The notes: a model not told the origin generated them from the letters alone. Counted from the first letter of the stretch, positions 7,906 to 19,959 are shown. The stretch is DNA of 64,000 bases from Herbihabitans rhizosphaerae (GCF_004216555.1 NZ_SGWQ01000002.1:341219-405218); one strand, 5' to 3'. Numbers and translations are program-made.

Positions 7906-8546
7906 TCAATGTTTTGCTGGTCGACGACGAGGACCTGATCAGGGTGGGGCTGCGGGCGATCATCGACGCCGAGGAGGACCTCGCCGTGGTCGCGGAGACT
8001 GGCGACGGCGCGTCGGTGCCGCCGCTGATCGCCAAGCACCGGCCGGACGTGGTGCTGATGGACGTCCGAATGCCGGCGGTCGACGGGATCACGGCCACCA
8101 AGCACGTCGTGCGGAACGTGCCGGAGCCGCCCAAGATCATCGTGATCACCACGTTCGGCAACGACGACTACGTCTACGACGCGCTGCGTGCCGGCGCGAG
8201 CGGGTTTCTGCTCAAGCGCACCCCTCCGGACGAGATCGTGTCCGCGATCCGGCTGGTCGCGCGGGGCGAGTCGCTGCTGTTTCCCGAGGCGATCCGTGGG
8301 CTGGCCGCCGCGCACGGCTCGCGTGGCCGGGCCGGGCTGGAGCAGGCCGGGCTGACCGAGCGCGAGCGGGAGGTGTTGCGGCTGATGACGGCCGGGCTGT
8401 CCAACACCGAGATCGCCGAGAAGCTGGTGCTCGGCGTGCAGACGGTGAAGACGCACGTCGGCAACGTGCTGGGCAAGCTGCACGCCAGGGACCGCACTCA
8501 GGCCGTGATCATGGCCTACGAGTCGGGATTCGTGACGCCGAGCTGA
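7902..8546 (+). CDS. LuxR/NarL-family response regulator
   Basis: A 214-residue regulator. The receiver domain spans residues 1-120 with acidic pocket DDED and phospho-acceptor Asp in VVLMDVRMP. The C-terminal LuxR helix-turn-helix is LTEREREVLRLMTAG...SNTEIAEKLV...QTVKTHVGNVLGKL. It is translationally coupled to the kinase upstream through ATGA and should be its cognate partner. No recognisable target operator was found in the immediate surroundings. Confidence 0.93.
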   Translation: MINVLLVDDEDLIRVGLRAIIDAEEDLAVVAETGDGASVPPLIAKHRPDVVLMDVRMPAVDGITATKHVVRNVPEPPKIIVITTFGNDDYVYDALRAGASGFLLKRTPPDEIVSAIRLVARGESLLFPEAIRGLAAAHGSRGRAGLEQAGLTEREREVLRLMTAGLSNTEIAEKLVLGVQTVKTHVGNVLGKLHARDRTQAVIMAYESGFVTPS

Positions 8547-8597
8547 CGGGTCCTGCCCGGATTCGGGCAGGAAAGTTGCCGAACCGGGCCTCCGGCT

Positions 8598-8879
8598 GTG
8601 AGAGTCCACGTCGTGGAGGAGATCCCGGCGGACCTGGTGCGGCATGTGGTGGCGTCCACCGCGCTGCCGCCCGCGGTCGCCGCGCGGGTGATCGCCGACG
8701 TGATCGGCTACTTCGGCGAGACGGTCGAGCAGTTCGTCCGCCGCCGGCACACCGAGCTGAAACGGCAGCAGTGGCGCAACGCCCAGATCTGGGACGCGAT
8801 CAGCACCGAGCTGGCCGCGCGTCCGGTGAGCGCGCCGGAACTGTCCGAGCGGCAACTGCGCCGCATCGTCTACGGCTGA
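8598..8879 (+). CDS. Conserved hypothetical protein upstream of glmS
   Basis: A 93-residue, probably all-helical protein without signal peptide or transmembrane segment. It is rich in Arg/Glu (VEQFVRRRHTELKRQQWRNAQIWDAI), which suggests a soluble helical bundle. It starts at GTG, lies 51 bp after the response regulator and ends 14 bp before glmS on the same strand, so cotranscription with glmS is likely. I do not recognise the family, and no function is inferred beyond linkage. Confidence 0.65.
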   Translation: MRVHVVEEIPADLVRHVVASTALPPAVAARVIADVIGYFGETVEQFVRRRHTELKRQQWRNAQIWDAISTELAARPVSAPELSERQLRRIVYG

Positions 8880-8893
8880 ACAAGGGGAGCGTC

Positions 8894-12431
<3,538 letters not shown>

Positions 12432-12600
12432 TCCGCCATCCTGCCCGGTAATACCCAGGTCGGCTAACCCACGTCAGATGGATTTCATCACCATTTTGGC
12501 TGTTGTCATCAACCGTGGGTGAATTGGACGACTGTACCAATCTCTGGCGGCAGTGAAAGAATTGCCAACCGGTGACGCTACTCGCGAATTCGTCGCGCGA
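12432..12600. other. Intergenic region with leftward promoter of the EAL/GGDEF gene
   Basis: These 169 bp contain no plausible gene. They are AT-richer than the surroundings and hold the separated inverted repeat CCCACG...CGTGGG (about 12470-12520), which could be an operator or a loose hairpin for leftward transcription. Nothing stronger is visible. Confidence 0.4.
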
Positions 12601-13719
12601 TTACCGGACCATCGACGCCCGCAGCCGCCACGGGGCTGCTGTGAACATACGCGTCATCGCGGCCGCTGTCGCCGTCGGCGAGTCCCGCTCCGACAGGTAG
12701 GCGCGCTGGAGGTCGGGCGGCAGCCGGAAGAACACCTCGAAGAACGCCGGCACCTGGTGCGGCGCGAGCGACAGCACGGCGCGAAGCCCCCACGTGCGCA
12801 GGGCGTGCGTGTGGCGCGCCGCCCTCGGCCATACCGCCGCACGGGCGGCTCGGACGGCGGCCTCGGGACCGCCGGGAAGTTCGGCCGCGAGGGTGGCGGC
12901 CACCTCGGGGGCGGTGCGCAGTGCGGCCGCCACGCTGTAGCCGGTCGCCGGGTGGACCATCGCGGCGGCGGCACCGAACGCGAGCCCGCGCCGGGGGAGC
13001 GGCACCTGTACCGGGAAGCGCACTCGTTCCTGGTCGACGGCCTCCACGGGGTCGACGCCGTGCGCGCGCAGGCGTGCGGACAGCTTGTGCCGCAACGGTT
13101 CCGCGGCGACACCCGGCCGGTGGGCCAGCGACGTCTCCTCGAGCAGGACGTGTCCGCCACCGAGCGGCACGGCGTAGAGAAAGGTGGGCAGCTCGTGTCC
13201 GGCGACCGGGCGCCAGTCCATGAACAGCGCCTCGCCCGGTGGCAGCAGCGGCTCCGTCGCCCGCTCGGGAAGCACCAGCCCGAAAGCGCTCTGCTCGGCG
13301 CGCGGGCGGGTCGTCCGAGGCGCGCCGGCACAGTTCGCGATCACGCCGGCGGCGATGCGCCGGCCGGTGCTCAGCGTCGCGGTGGCACCGCGCGGCCCGC
13401 TGTCCGAGCCGGCGAGCGTTCCGGTGATCATCCGGACGGCGGGGTGGCTCAGGTGGCGGCGCAGGGCGGCGTTGTCCAGTACGGCGTACTCGCGGTCGAT
13501 CACGTGCTCGTGCTCGGCGAACGCGCGGGTGCGTGTGGCGGTCGCGGCGAGCACGTTGTCCGAGAGATCGGGCACCTCGTCGCGCCAGAGTCCGTAGGTC
13601 GCGCGCCACTGTCGTTCCGGGCGCGGGTCGAGCACGGCCGTGTCCAGCCCTGCGGTGGCGCACGCGGAGGCGAGCGCGAGACCGGCCGGACCGGCACCGA
13701 CGACGAGCACGTCCACCAC
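12601..13719 (-). CDS. crtY: Lycopene beta-cyclase family flavoprotein
   Basis: A 372-residue FAD/NAD(P)-dependent carotenoid cyclase. The dinucleotide-binding motif VGAGPAGLALA is at the N-terminus, YGLWRDE near residue 42 and FMDWRP near 167 are hallmarks of the CrtY/CrtL family, and LLEETSLA and HPATGYSVAAAL follow. It would convert lycopene ends into beta-ionone rings. No other carotenoid genes (crtE, crtB, crtI) are in the window, so the pathway must be completed elsewhere. The GTG start at 13719 lies 11 bp from the divergent start of the acVLRF1 gene, so both mRNAs are probably leaderless. Confidence 0.85.
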   Translation of the reverse strand: MVDVLVVGAGPAGLALASACATAGLDTAVLDPRPERQWRATYGLWRDEVPDLSDNVLAATATRTRAFAEHEHVIDREYAVLDNAALRRHLSHPAVRMITGTLAGSDSGPRGATATLSTGRRIAAGVIANCAGAPRTTRPRAEQSAFGLVLPERATEPLLPPGEALFMDWRPVAGHELPTFLYAVPLGGGHVLLEETSLAHRPGVAAEPLRHKLSARLRAHGVDPVEAVDQERVRFPVQVPLPRRGLAFGAAAAMVHPATGYSVAAALRTAPEVAATLAAELPGGPEAAVRAARAAVWPRAARHTHALRTWGLRAVLSLAPHQVPAFFEVFFRLPPDLQRAYLSERDSPTATAAAMTRMFTAAPWRLRASMVR

Positions 13720-13730
13720 TCGAACGTACG

Positions 13731-14411
13731 GTGTTCGCCGTGGGACGCACGCGAGCGGTCGCCGGTGGCGGCAGGGCGGTCGAGGTCGAACCGGAGCGGG
13801 TCGCCGGCTGGTTCGACCGGTTCGGCGAGCGCCACGGGGGTGTCTCGCGGACCGTGCTCGGGCAGGACGAGGTGCGCGTGGAGGCGGCCGACGGTGCCAC
13901 CGCGACGATCGCCGTCCCGTTCGCGCCGCTGGCCGGCGAGCCCGGTGAGCAGGTGGGTCTCTTTGTGCAACCGTTTATCGAGCACCTCGTGCGGGAACGC
14001 ACCGTCGGGCTGGTGCTGGCCAGGGTCGGCGGGCACAGCGTCGGTATGGCCCGTGGCGGGAAGGTGATCGCGTCCAGGACCGACCGCCGGCACGTGCAGG
14101 GCCGCAGCGCCGCGGGCGGGTGGTCGCAGCAGCGCTTCGCCAGGCGCAGAGCCGGCCAGGCGCGCCAGGCGCTGGAGGCGGCCGCGGACGACGTGGCCGA
14201 GGTGCTACTGCCGCGAGTGCGCGAGCTTGACGCGGTGGTGCTCGGCGGCGACCGGCGCGCGCTCGACACGGTGCTCGCCGACCGCCGGCTGGCCCCGATC
14301 GCGAAGTTGGCCGAGCCGCGAGTGCTGGACGTGGCCGAGCCGAGGCGGACCGTGCTCGACGAGGCGGCACACCGGGCGTTCTGCGTGGAGATCGTGATCA
14401 GGGAGCCGTAA
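13731..14411 (+). CDS. acVLRF1-type peptidyl-tRNA hydrolase / release factor (Vms1-like)
   Basis: A 226-residue protein matching the actinobacterial VLRF1 family, a release factor related to eRF1/Vms1. GGGRAVEVEPERVAGWFDRF is near the start and the catalytic-loop equivalent GGWSQQRFARRR is at about 129-140, where the invariant GxxQ-type glutamine is retained. In known members this protein hydrolyses peptidyl-tRNA on split or stalled large subunits, that is, ribosome quality control. I chose GTG 13731; GTG 13740 is also possible. Length agrees with the family. With smpB about 9 kb upstream, the window holds two ribosome-rescue genes. Confidence 0.85.
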   Translation: MFAVGRTRAVAGGGRAVEVEPERVAGWFDRFGERHGGVSRTVLGQDEVRVEAADGATATIAVPFAPLAGEPGEQVGLFVQPFIEHLVRERTVGLVLARVGGHSVGMARGGKVIASRTDRRHVQGRSAAGGWSQQRFARRRAGQARQALEAAADDVAEVLLPRVRELDAVVLGGDRRALDTVLADRRLAPIAKLAEPRVLDVAEPRRTVLDEAAHRAFCVEIVIREP

Positions 14412-14474
14412 CGCACACGATTCTCGGGGGCAATTCTCAGCGGTGTCTCAGTGGAGGCTGGACATACTCGCACC

Positions 14475-14951
14475 ATGAGCGACAAACCAGACGAACCAAC
14501 TGATCAGCCGTCAGACGAACCAGCGCGGGAGCCCGTCGAAGACAGTGTGAACGAGCAGCAGAAGACCGAGAAGGCGACACCGGCCGAGCCGGTTGTCGAG
14601 AGTGCGCCGGCCGCCGCGGCGGTCCCGGCACCCCGCAAGCCGGCGAAGCAGGTCAAGGTGTGGGTGGCCGCCGCGATCGGCGGCGGGGTGCTCGTGGCCG
14701 GCGGACTCGGCGGGTTCTTCATCGGCTTCGCCTCCGGCGACGACGACTACCGTGATCGCCGGTACGCGCCAGCCGTGGGCAAGATGGACCCGCGCTACGG
14801 CCCGGGCTACCGGGACCGCGGCTACGGAGACCGCGACTATTGGCCGAGGCGGGGGCCGTACCAGGATCGCCGGTCGCCGCACGACGAGCAGCAGCCGCCG
14901 ACGTCCGCCACACCCACCCCCAGCCCCACGCCGAGCCCGACCCCAGGCTGA
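14475..14951 (+). CDS. Single-pass membrane protein with acidic N-terminus and Pro-rich tail
   Basis: A 158-residue protein: a low-complexity acidic/Pro N-terminus (residues 1-60), one transmembrane helix at about 63-88 (WVAAAIGGGVLVAGGLGGFF), then an Arg/Tyr/Asp-rich region (YRDRGYGDRDY) and a (TP)SP-type Pro/Ser/Thr tail. No enzymatic motif. The orientation and low-complexity tail suggest a cell-envelope protein. The start is the ATG at 14475. I do not recognise the family. Confidence 0.7.
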   Translation: MSDKPDEPTDQPSDEPAREPVEDSVNEQQKTEKATPAEPVVESAPAAAAVPAPRKPAKQVKVWVAAAIGGGVLVAGGLGGFFIGFASGDDDYRDRRYAPAVGKMDPRYGPGYRDRGYGDRDYWPRRGPYQDRRSPHDEQQPPTSATPTPSPTPSPTPG

Positions 14952-14954
14952 GGT

Positions 14955-15608
14955 CTACCGCACGATTCGACTGTCGAAGCCGGCCGCCACCAGACGCGCG
15001 TACGCGTCCAGGACGGTGGCCGGCACGTCCTGCTCGACGGCGAAACCGAGGCTCGGGTACTCGATCACTCGCTGCAGGTCGCCGACCACCATGTCGACGA
15101 CCAGCTTCTGGTCGCCGATGGCCCGCACGTAGTTGTCCAGCGTCAGCCGTTCGGAGGCGCACACGATCCCCACCTCGGGCCACACCTTGCGGCACGTGGC
15201 GAACGCGCGGCGCTCCATGTACGGCTTGGAGATCAGCAGCACCGACCGCGGCGTGAGCCCCCGCTCGGCCAGCAGGGCGCGGGACAGCTCGATGTTCTGA
15301 CCGGTGTTGCGGGCCCGGGGTTCGACCAGGATGGCACTGTCCGGCACGCCGAGCTCGAGCGCGTGCTGGCGGTAGTGGACCGCTTCGCCGCGCGGGAATC
15401 GCAGCGCGGTGGTGGAGCTGTTGGCACCGCTGAACACCAGCACCGGGAACAGCCCCGACCGGTACAGCTCGGCGGCACGGGTGGCGACCCCGAGGTCGTG
15501 GCTGCCCAGCCCGATCGCCGCGTCACAGGGCATCATGTCGTGCCCGAGCAGATGGAAGTCCCAGATCGTCCGGGTGTCCGTCCAGTCCTGCTCGGTGATC
15601 TCACCCAC
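14955..15608 (-). CDS. YdcF-family (DUF218) protein
   Basis: A 217-residue protein of the YdcF/DUF218 (SanA-like) fold: CDAAIGLGSHDLGVATRAAELY, VLVFSGANS, the EPRARNTGQNIELSRAL block and VLLISKPYMERRAF all match family landmarks. Members bind SAM or nucleotides or affect the envelope, and the exact reaction is unsettled. The GTG start lies 5 nt past the stop of the upstream SDR gene, so the two are probably one transcript. No signal peptide, unlike SanA. Confidence 0.82.
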   Translation of the reverse strand: MGEITEQDWTDTRTIWDFHLLGHDMMPCDAAIGLGSHDLGVATRAAELYRSGLFPVLVFSGANSSTTALRFPRGEAVHYRQHALELGVPDSAILVEPRARNTGQNIELSRALLAERGLTPRSVLLISKPYMERRAFATCRKVWPEVGIVCASERLTLDNYVRAIGDQKLVVDMVVGDLQRVIEYPSLGFAVEQDVPATVLDAYARLVAAGFDSRIVR

Positions 15609-15612
15609 CGGG

Positions 15613-16383
15613 TCAGGCGAGCTGGCCGGTGGCCAGCAGCCCGCCGTCCACCCGCACGGTCTCGCCCGTGATCCAGGAGGCGGCGTCGGACGCGAGGAAC
15701 GCCACCAGACCGGCCACGTCCTGCGGCACACCGAGCCGCTTCATCGGATAGCCCGCGCTGCTCTCCTCCTCGCGCTCCGCGTACAGCGCCTCGGCGAACT
15801 TCGTCTTCACCACCGCGGGCGCCACCGCGTTCACCCGGATGCCGGGGCCGAGCTCCCAGGCCAGCTCCTCGGTGAGCCGGATCAGCGCGGCCTTGCTCGC
15901 GCCGTAGGCGGCGATCGCGCCGGTGGAGCGCAGCCCGCCGACCGAGGCGATGTTGACCACCGCGCCGCCGTGCTCGCCCATCCACGCCGCATGGGCGAGC
16001 TGGGTGAACCCGAGCGCGGCGACCACGTTCACGTCGAAGATCTTGCGCACCGCACCGAGATCGGCCTCCATCAGCGGCCCGAACGTCGGGTTGATCCCGG
16101 TGTTGTTGACCAGCACGTCGAGGCTGCCGAATTCCTTGATCGCCGTGTCGACCACGGCCTGCCGGTCCTCGTCGGACCCGGCGTTGCCCGCGAAGCCCAG
16201 CACCTTCGCGCCGGGCACCTCGGCGCGCAGCTGGTCCGCCGCCGCCGCGATCCCGTCCGGTTTGCGGGACATGATCACGATCGACGCCCCGCCGCGGGCG
16301 AACTCCGCCGCGATGCCGTATCCGATGCCCCGGCTCGCGCCGGTGATCAACGCTGTCTTGCCGTCAAAGAGAGAGGTGGTCAC
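15613..16383 (-). CDS. Short-chain dehydrogenase/reductase
   Basis: A 256-residue classical SDR. The N-terminal TGASRGIGYG cofactor motif, NNTGINPTFG for NNAG, NIASVGG supplying the catalytic Ser, and AAYGASKAAL (YxxxK) complete the tetrad. The start is the GTG at 16383; an upstream ATG would add an unlikely extension. The substrate cannot be told; 3-oxoacyl-ACP reductase-like members have this length. It is followed closely by the YdcF gene. Confidence 0.9.
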   Translation of the reverse strand: MTTSLFDGKTALITGASRGIGYGIAAEFARGGASIVIMSRKPDGIAAAADQLRAEVPGAKVLGFAGNAGSDEDRQAVVDTAIKEFGSLDVLVNNTGINPTFGPLMEADLGAVRKIFDVNVVAALGFTQLAHAAWMGEHGGAVVNIASVGGLRSTGAIAAYGASKAALIRLTEELAWELGPGIRVNAVAPAVVKTKFAEALYAEREEESSAGYPMKRLGVPQDVAGLVAFLASDAASWITGETVRVDGGLLATGQLA

Positions 16384-16426
16384 AGGGGCACCGTAGCCGG
16401 ACGCAAAACCGGTGGCACCGGGTGCG

Positions 16427-16494
16427 TACACTGATCACGTGGTCGTTCGTACGGACTGAGGTGCGGATCGGCCCGCCGGTCACGACAGGCGGGC
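16427..16494 (+). promoter_or_regulatory. Promoter, leaderless mini-ORF and hairpin in the leader of the ABC-F gene
   Basis: A TACACT -10 box (16427-16432) sits 7 nt before a GTG (16439) that opens a six-codon frame, Met-Val-Val-Arg-Thr-Asp, ending at a TGA (16457-16459). A hairpin GCCCGCC...GGCGGGC (16471-16477 with 16488-16494) follows, and CGGAC in the mini-ORF could alternatively pair with GTCCG at 16498-16502. This is the layout of ribosome-mediated attenuators that control ABC-F and antibiotic-response genes. Mini-ORF and pairings are seen; regulation is inferred. Confidence 0.5.
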
Positions 16495-16533
16495 AGACGG
16501 TCCGCGTCCACGACCACCTTCCCGGAGCCTTCT

Positions 16534-18162
16534 GTGATCACTGCGAACGACCTCGAGCTGCGCGCGGGCTCGCGCATTCTGCTGTCCGACACCGCGCTGC
16601 GCGTCCAGGCCGGCGACCGAATCGGGCTCGTCGGCCGCAACGGCGCCGGCAAGACCACCACTCTGCGGGTACTCGCCGGTGAGGGCGAGCCGTACGCGGG
16701 CGACCTGCGCCGCTCCGGCGAGGTCGGCTACCTGCCGCAGGACCCGCGTGAGGGCGATCTCTCCGTGACCGCCAAGGACCGGGTGCTCTCCGCGCGCGGC
16801 CTGGACGACCTCGCCCGCAAGATGGAGAAGGCGCAGAACGCGATGGCCGAGCTGGTCGACGACGGCCAGCGGGACAACGCGGTGCGCAAGTACGGGCGGC
16901 TGGAGGAGCGGTTCGCCTCCCTCGGCGGGTACGCGGCCGAGAGCGAGGCCGCGCGCATCTGCGGCAACCTCGGCCTGCACGAGCGGGTCCTCGCCCAGCC
17001 GCTGCGCACGCTGTCCGGTGGCCAGCGGCGCCGGGTGGAACTGGCCCGCATCCTGTTCGCCGCGTCCGACGCGGGTGCCGGCGGCAAGTCCGGCACGATC
17101 CTGCTGCTGGACGAGCCGACCAACCACCTGGACGCCGACTCGATCACCTGGTTGCGCACGTTCCTCAAGTCGCACAGCGGCGGGCTCGTGGTGATCAGCC
17201 ACGACGTGGAGCTGCTCGCCGACGTGGTGAACAAGGTGTGGTTCCTGGACGCCATGCGCGCCGAGGTCGATCTCTACAACATGGGGTGGCAGCGCTACCT
17301 GGACGCGCGCGCCTCCGACGAGAAGCGCCGCCGCCGCGAGCGGGCCAACGCGGAGAAGAAGGCGTCCGCCCTGATGGCGCAGGCGGACAAGATGCGCGCC
17401 AAGGCCACGAAGGCGGTCGCCGCGCAGAACATGATCAAGCGCGCCGAGCGGCTGGTGTCCGGCCTTGACGACGTCCGGCAGTCCGACAAGGTGGCCAAGA
17501 TCCGGTTCCCGTCGCCGGCGCCGTGCGGCAAGACTCCGCTCACCGCGAGCGGGTTGGCCAAGAGCTACGGCTCGCTGGAGGTGTTCTCCGGAGTCGATCT
17601 CGCCATCGACCGCGGCTCGCGGGTGGTCGTACTGGGGCTCAACGGTGCCGGCAAGACGACCCTGCTGCGGCTGATCGGCAGCATGGAGGAGTCCGACTCC
17701 GGATCCGTCGAACCGGGCCACGGCCTGCGGATCGGGTACTACGCGCAGGAGCACGAGACGCTCGATCACAACGCGAGCGTGTGGGCCAACGTGCGGCACG
17801 CCGCGCCGGACACGCCCGAGCAGACGCTGCGGAACCTGCTCGGCACGTTCCTGTTCACCGGCGAGCAGTTGGAGCAGCCGGCCGGCACGCTGTCCGGCGG
17901 CGAGAAGACCAGGCTGGCGCTGGCCGGTCTGGTGTCCAGCGCGGCGAACGTGCTGCTGCTGGACGAGCCGACCAACAACCTCGACCCGGCCAGCCGCGAG
18001 CAGGTGCTGGACGCGCTGCGCCGGTACGAGGGCGCGGTCGTCCTCGTTACACATGATCCCGGCGCGGTGGAAGCCCTGGAACCCGAGCGGGTGATCTTGT
18101 TGCCGGACGGCACGGAGGATCACTGGTCGCCCGACTACCTGGATCTGGTGCAGTTGGCCTGA
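16534..18162 (+). CDS. ABC-F family ATPase
   Basis: A 542-residue soluble protein with two ABC domains and no membrane segment: Walker A GRNGAGKTT and GLNGAGKTT, signatures LSGGQRRRVEL and LSGGEKTRLAL, Walker B LLLDEPTNHLD and LLLDEPTNNLD, joined by a charged interdomain linker (EKRRRRERANAEKKA). ABC-F proteins act on the ribosomal E site, either tuning translation or protecting against antibiotics. It looks closer to the Rv1473-like group than to EttA, an impression only. GTG start, leader of about 95 nt containing a possible attenuator. Confidence 0.92.
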   Translation: MITANDLELRAGSRILLSDTALRVQAGDRIGLVGRNGAGKTTTLRVLAGEGEPYAGDLRRSGEVGYLPQDPREGDLSVTAKDRVLSARGLDDLARKMEKAQNAMAELVDDGQRDNAVRKYGRLEERFASLGGYAAESEAARICGNLGLHERVLAQPLRTLSGGQRRRVELARILFAASDAGAGGKSGTILLLDEPTNHLDADSITWLRTFLKSHSGGLVVISHDVELLADVVNKVWFLDAMRAEVDLYNMGWQRYLDARASDEKRRRRERANAEKKASALMAQADKMRAKATKAVAAQNMIKRAERLVSGLDDVRQSDKVAKIRFPSPAPCGKTPLTASGLAKSYGSLEVFSGVDLAIDRGSRVVVLGLNGAGKTTLLRLIGSMEESDSGSVEPGHGLRIGYYAQEHETLDHNASVWANVRHAAPDTPEQTLRNLLGTFLFTGEQLEQPAGTLSGGEKTRLALAGLVSSAANVLLLDEPTNNLDPASREQVLDALRRYEGAVVLVTHDPGAVEALEPERVILLPDGTEDHWSPDYLDLVQLA

Positions 18163-18219
18163 AATCCGTTGCGACACAAGCGGATCGGAGCGTCACACGG
18201 CTGTCACCGGCGGCGTACG

Positions 18220-18255
18220 ACTTCTCCCTCGCAGTGGTACATGCGGGGGAGAAGT
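18220..18255. promoter_or_regulatory. 9-bp inverted repeat downstream of the ABC-F gene
   Basis: ACTTCTCCC (18220-18228) is repeated in inverse orientation as GGGAGAAGT (18247-18255), a perfect 9-bp stem with an 18-nt loop. It lies between the ABC-F gene and the small HTH gene. It could be an operator for that HTH protein or an intergenic RNA hairpin. There is no U-tract, so a simple terminator is less likely. Confidence 0.4.
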
Positions 18256-18360
18256 TGATGATTTATGCGTGCTCGTCTGGCATTCCCGGCTTCCGTGTTC
18301 GATCATTGCCTTCGTGGGGGTCGAATGTGGCCCCAGCTCTCGCGATGGAAGGCGGATAAC

Positions 18361-18570
18361 GTGGCTGACCTGAAGAAAGGCGCGCGGATCACCGGTGCCA
18401 CGCGCGACAAGCTGGCTACCGACCTGAAGAAGAAGTACGAGAAGGGCGCGAGCATCCGCTCATTGGCGGAATCGACCGGTCGTTCCTACGGATTCGTGCA
18501 CCGGGTCCTCTCGGAATCCGGCGTGACCTTGCGTGGTCGTGGTGGAGCGACGCGAACGAAGAAGAAGTGA
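18361..18570 (+). CDS. Small helix-turn-helix protein
   Basis: A 69-residue basic protein. The N-terminus is Lys-rich (MADLKKGARITGATRDKLA) and is followed by a helix-turn-helix of the resolvase/IS630 type (GASIRSLAESTGRSYGFVHRVL) and a basic Gly/Arg/Lys tail. Small proteins of this kind are conserved in actinobacteria and are probably DNA-binding. I chose GTG 18361, preceded by GGCGGATAAC; an in-frame ATG upstream would add an implausible extension. It is next to the ABC-F gene, and a functional link is possible but unproven. Confidence 0.8.
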   Translation: MADLKKGARITGATRDKLATDLKKKYEKGASIRSLAESTGRSYGFVHRVLSESGVTLRGRGGATRTKKK

Positions 18571-18609
18571 GGCCGCGTCTGGCGGACCCATGGTCCACCA
18601 GACACGGCC
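18571..18609. terminator. Bidirectional hairpin between convergent genes
   Basis: A long inverted repeat: GGCCG, GTCTGG and GGACC (18571-18588) pair with GGTCC, CCAGAC and CGGCC (18592-18609). That is 16 base pairs interrupted by two C-A mismatches around a 3-nt loop. It fills nearly all of the 42 bp between a rightward and a leftward gene, so it most likely ends transcription from both sides. Confidence 0.75.
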
Positions 18610-18612
18610 ACG

Positions 18613-19884
18613 CTACATCGCTGATCTCCGTGGCTCGTCGGTGGCCGAACGGGCCGGTTCCTGCTCGGCCACCGAGAACGTGAGCGCGGCCCCGAACAGC
18701 GTCAGTGGGTAGACCAGGTAGCCGAACCGGGTCGCGGGCGTGAGCAACGCGGCCGCGCCCAGGCTGACCGCGGCGCGCATCATCGCGTCCGAGCCCGTGG
18801 TCGGCGGTCGTCGGACGAGCCACGCCAGGATCGTCACGGCCGCGACCCCGAGCAGGCCGAGTGCGACCGCGTGCCCGGCCGGTCCGGATTCGGCGATCAG
18901 GTGGCCGGGGAATGGGCTCGCGGCCGGCGAGCTGATCTTGCCCATACCCAGCCAGAACCTGATCACGTGCTCGATGTAGGCGTCCGGGTCGACCAGCAGT
19001 ACCGGCACGTTCAGGGCCAGGCACACGGCGACGAAGATCGCGGCGCAGCGGGCGAACACGCGCGCGCCCCCGGTGGCGAGCACGAGGAACGCGATCACGC
19101 CGACGGCGGGCAGGGCGGTCAGCTTCATGCTGGTCACCACGGCGAGCACGACCGTCGCCCACTCCGGGCGGTGCCGTGCGGCCAGCGCGCCGGCGAGGAT
19201 GAGCGCGCCGATGATCGCCAGGTCGGGCCCGGCGACGGCGAACGTGAGCGCGGTGAGCGGGCACGCCACCGCGAGCTGTGCGGCGCGCACCGGGATCTTC
19301 GGCGCGCCGAGGATCTTCAGCGCGGCCACCACACAGAGCGCGGCGGCCAGCGCGAAGTACAGCCGCGCGTCGGTGAGCGCGCCGCCACCGAAGATCGCGC
19401 GGGGCAGGCCGAAGATCGCCATCACCGGGCCGTACGGCGTGTAGTCGTTCACCTCGACCGCCCGGCCGAGCGTGTTCACGTCCACGTAGGGCGTGCCGGT
19501 GTGCAGCAGTAGATCGGCCGACCGCTCGATCACCCACACCTCGGGCTGCGCGGCCCACGAGATCGGGGTGATCAGCCAGTCCACGCCGGTGAGCCGGCGC
19601 ACCACCAGGATCGCCAGCGGCACGAGCATGCCGAGCACCATGACCGCGGCCAGCGGCGTCCAGCGTGATCGCAGGCGGGTCAGGAACCCGGTGTGCTCGC
19701 GCGAGTCGATCATCAGCCATACCGCGTGCAGCACGCCGAACAGGTAGGCGGCCGTGGCGAGGTTGCCCCAGACCCGGTAGCCGTAGAACTCCGACCACAC
19801 CGCGCTCGCCGCCGCGAACGTCAGACACACGGCGTAGAAACCGAGGTCGAGGAGCAACACGCGCTTCGTCGATCCCTCGGCCAC
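18613..19884 (-). CDS. GT87-family membrane glycosyltransferase (DUF2029)
   Basis: A 423-residue integral membrane protein with about ten hydrophobic helices. The N-terminal region with VNTLGRAVEVNDYTPYGPV and the helix-rich body resemble GT87/DUF2029 polyprenyl-phosphate-mannose-dependent mannosyltransferases, which elongate lipoglycans such as lipomannan on the outer face of the membrane. An acidic residue pair in an outside loop after the first helices is expected to be catalytic, but I cannot fix it precisely. GTG start. Confidence 0.72.
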   Translation of the reverse strand: MAEGSTKRVLLLDLGFYAVCLTFAAASAVWSEFYGYRVWGNLATAAYLFGVLHAVWLMIDSREHTGFLTRLRSRWTPLAAVMVLGMLVPLAILVVRRLTGVDWLITPISWAAQPEVWVIERSADLLLHTGTPYVDVNTLGRAVEVNDYTPYGPVMAIFGLPRAIFGGGALTDARLYFALAAALCVVAALKILGAPKIPVRAAQLAVACPLTALTFAVAGPDLAIIGALILAGALAARHRPEWATVVLAVVTSMKLTALPAVGVIAFLVLATGGARVFARCAAIFVAVCLALNVPVLLVDPDAYIEHVIRFWLGMGKISSPAASPFPGHLIAESGPAGHAVALGLLGVAAVTILAWLVRRPPTTGSDAMMRAAVSLGAAALLTPATRFGYLVYPLTLFGAALTFSVAEQEPARSATDEPRRSAM

Positions 19885-19959
19885 GACCGAACCTTATCGA
19901 TCGGGAAGCATCGCCGGCGTCCGGGTGTTGACCTCGCCGTACGAGGTGAGGAGTACACC

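Noticed and set aside
8576-8893. N-terminal extension of GlmS to 713 residues
   Set aside because: GlmS needs Cys as residue 2; the ATG at 8894 provides it, and the extension overlaps the 93-aa gene.
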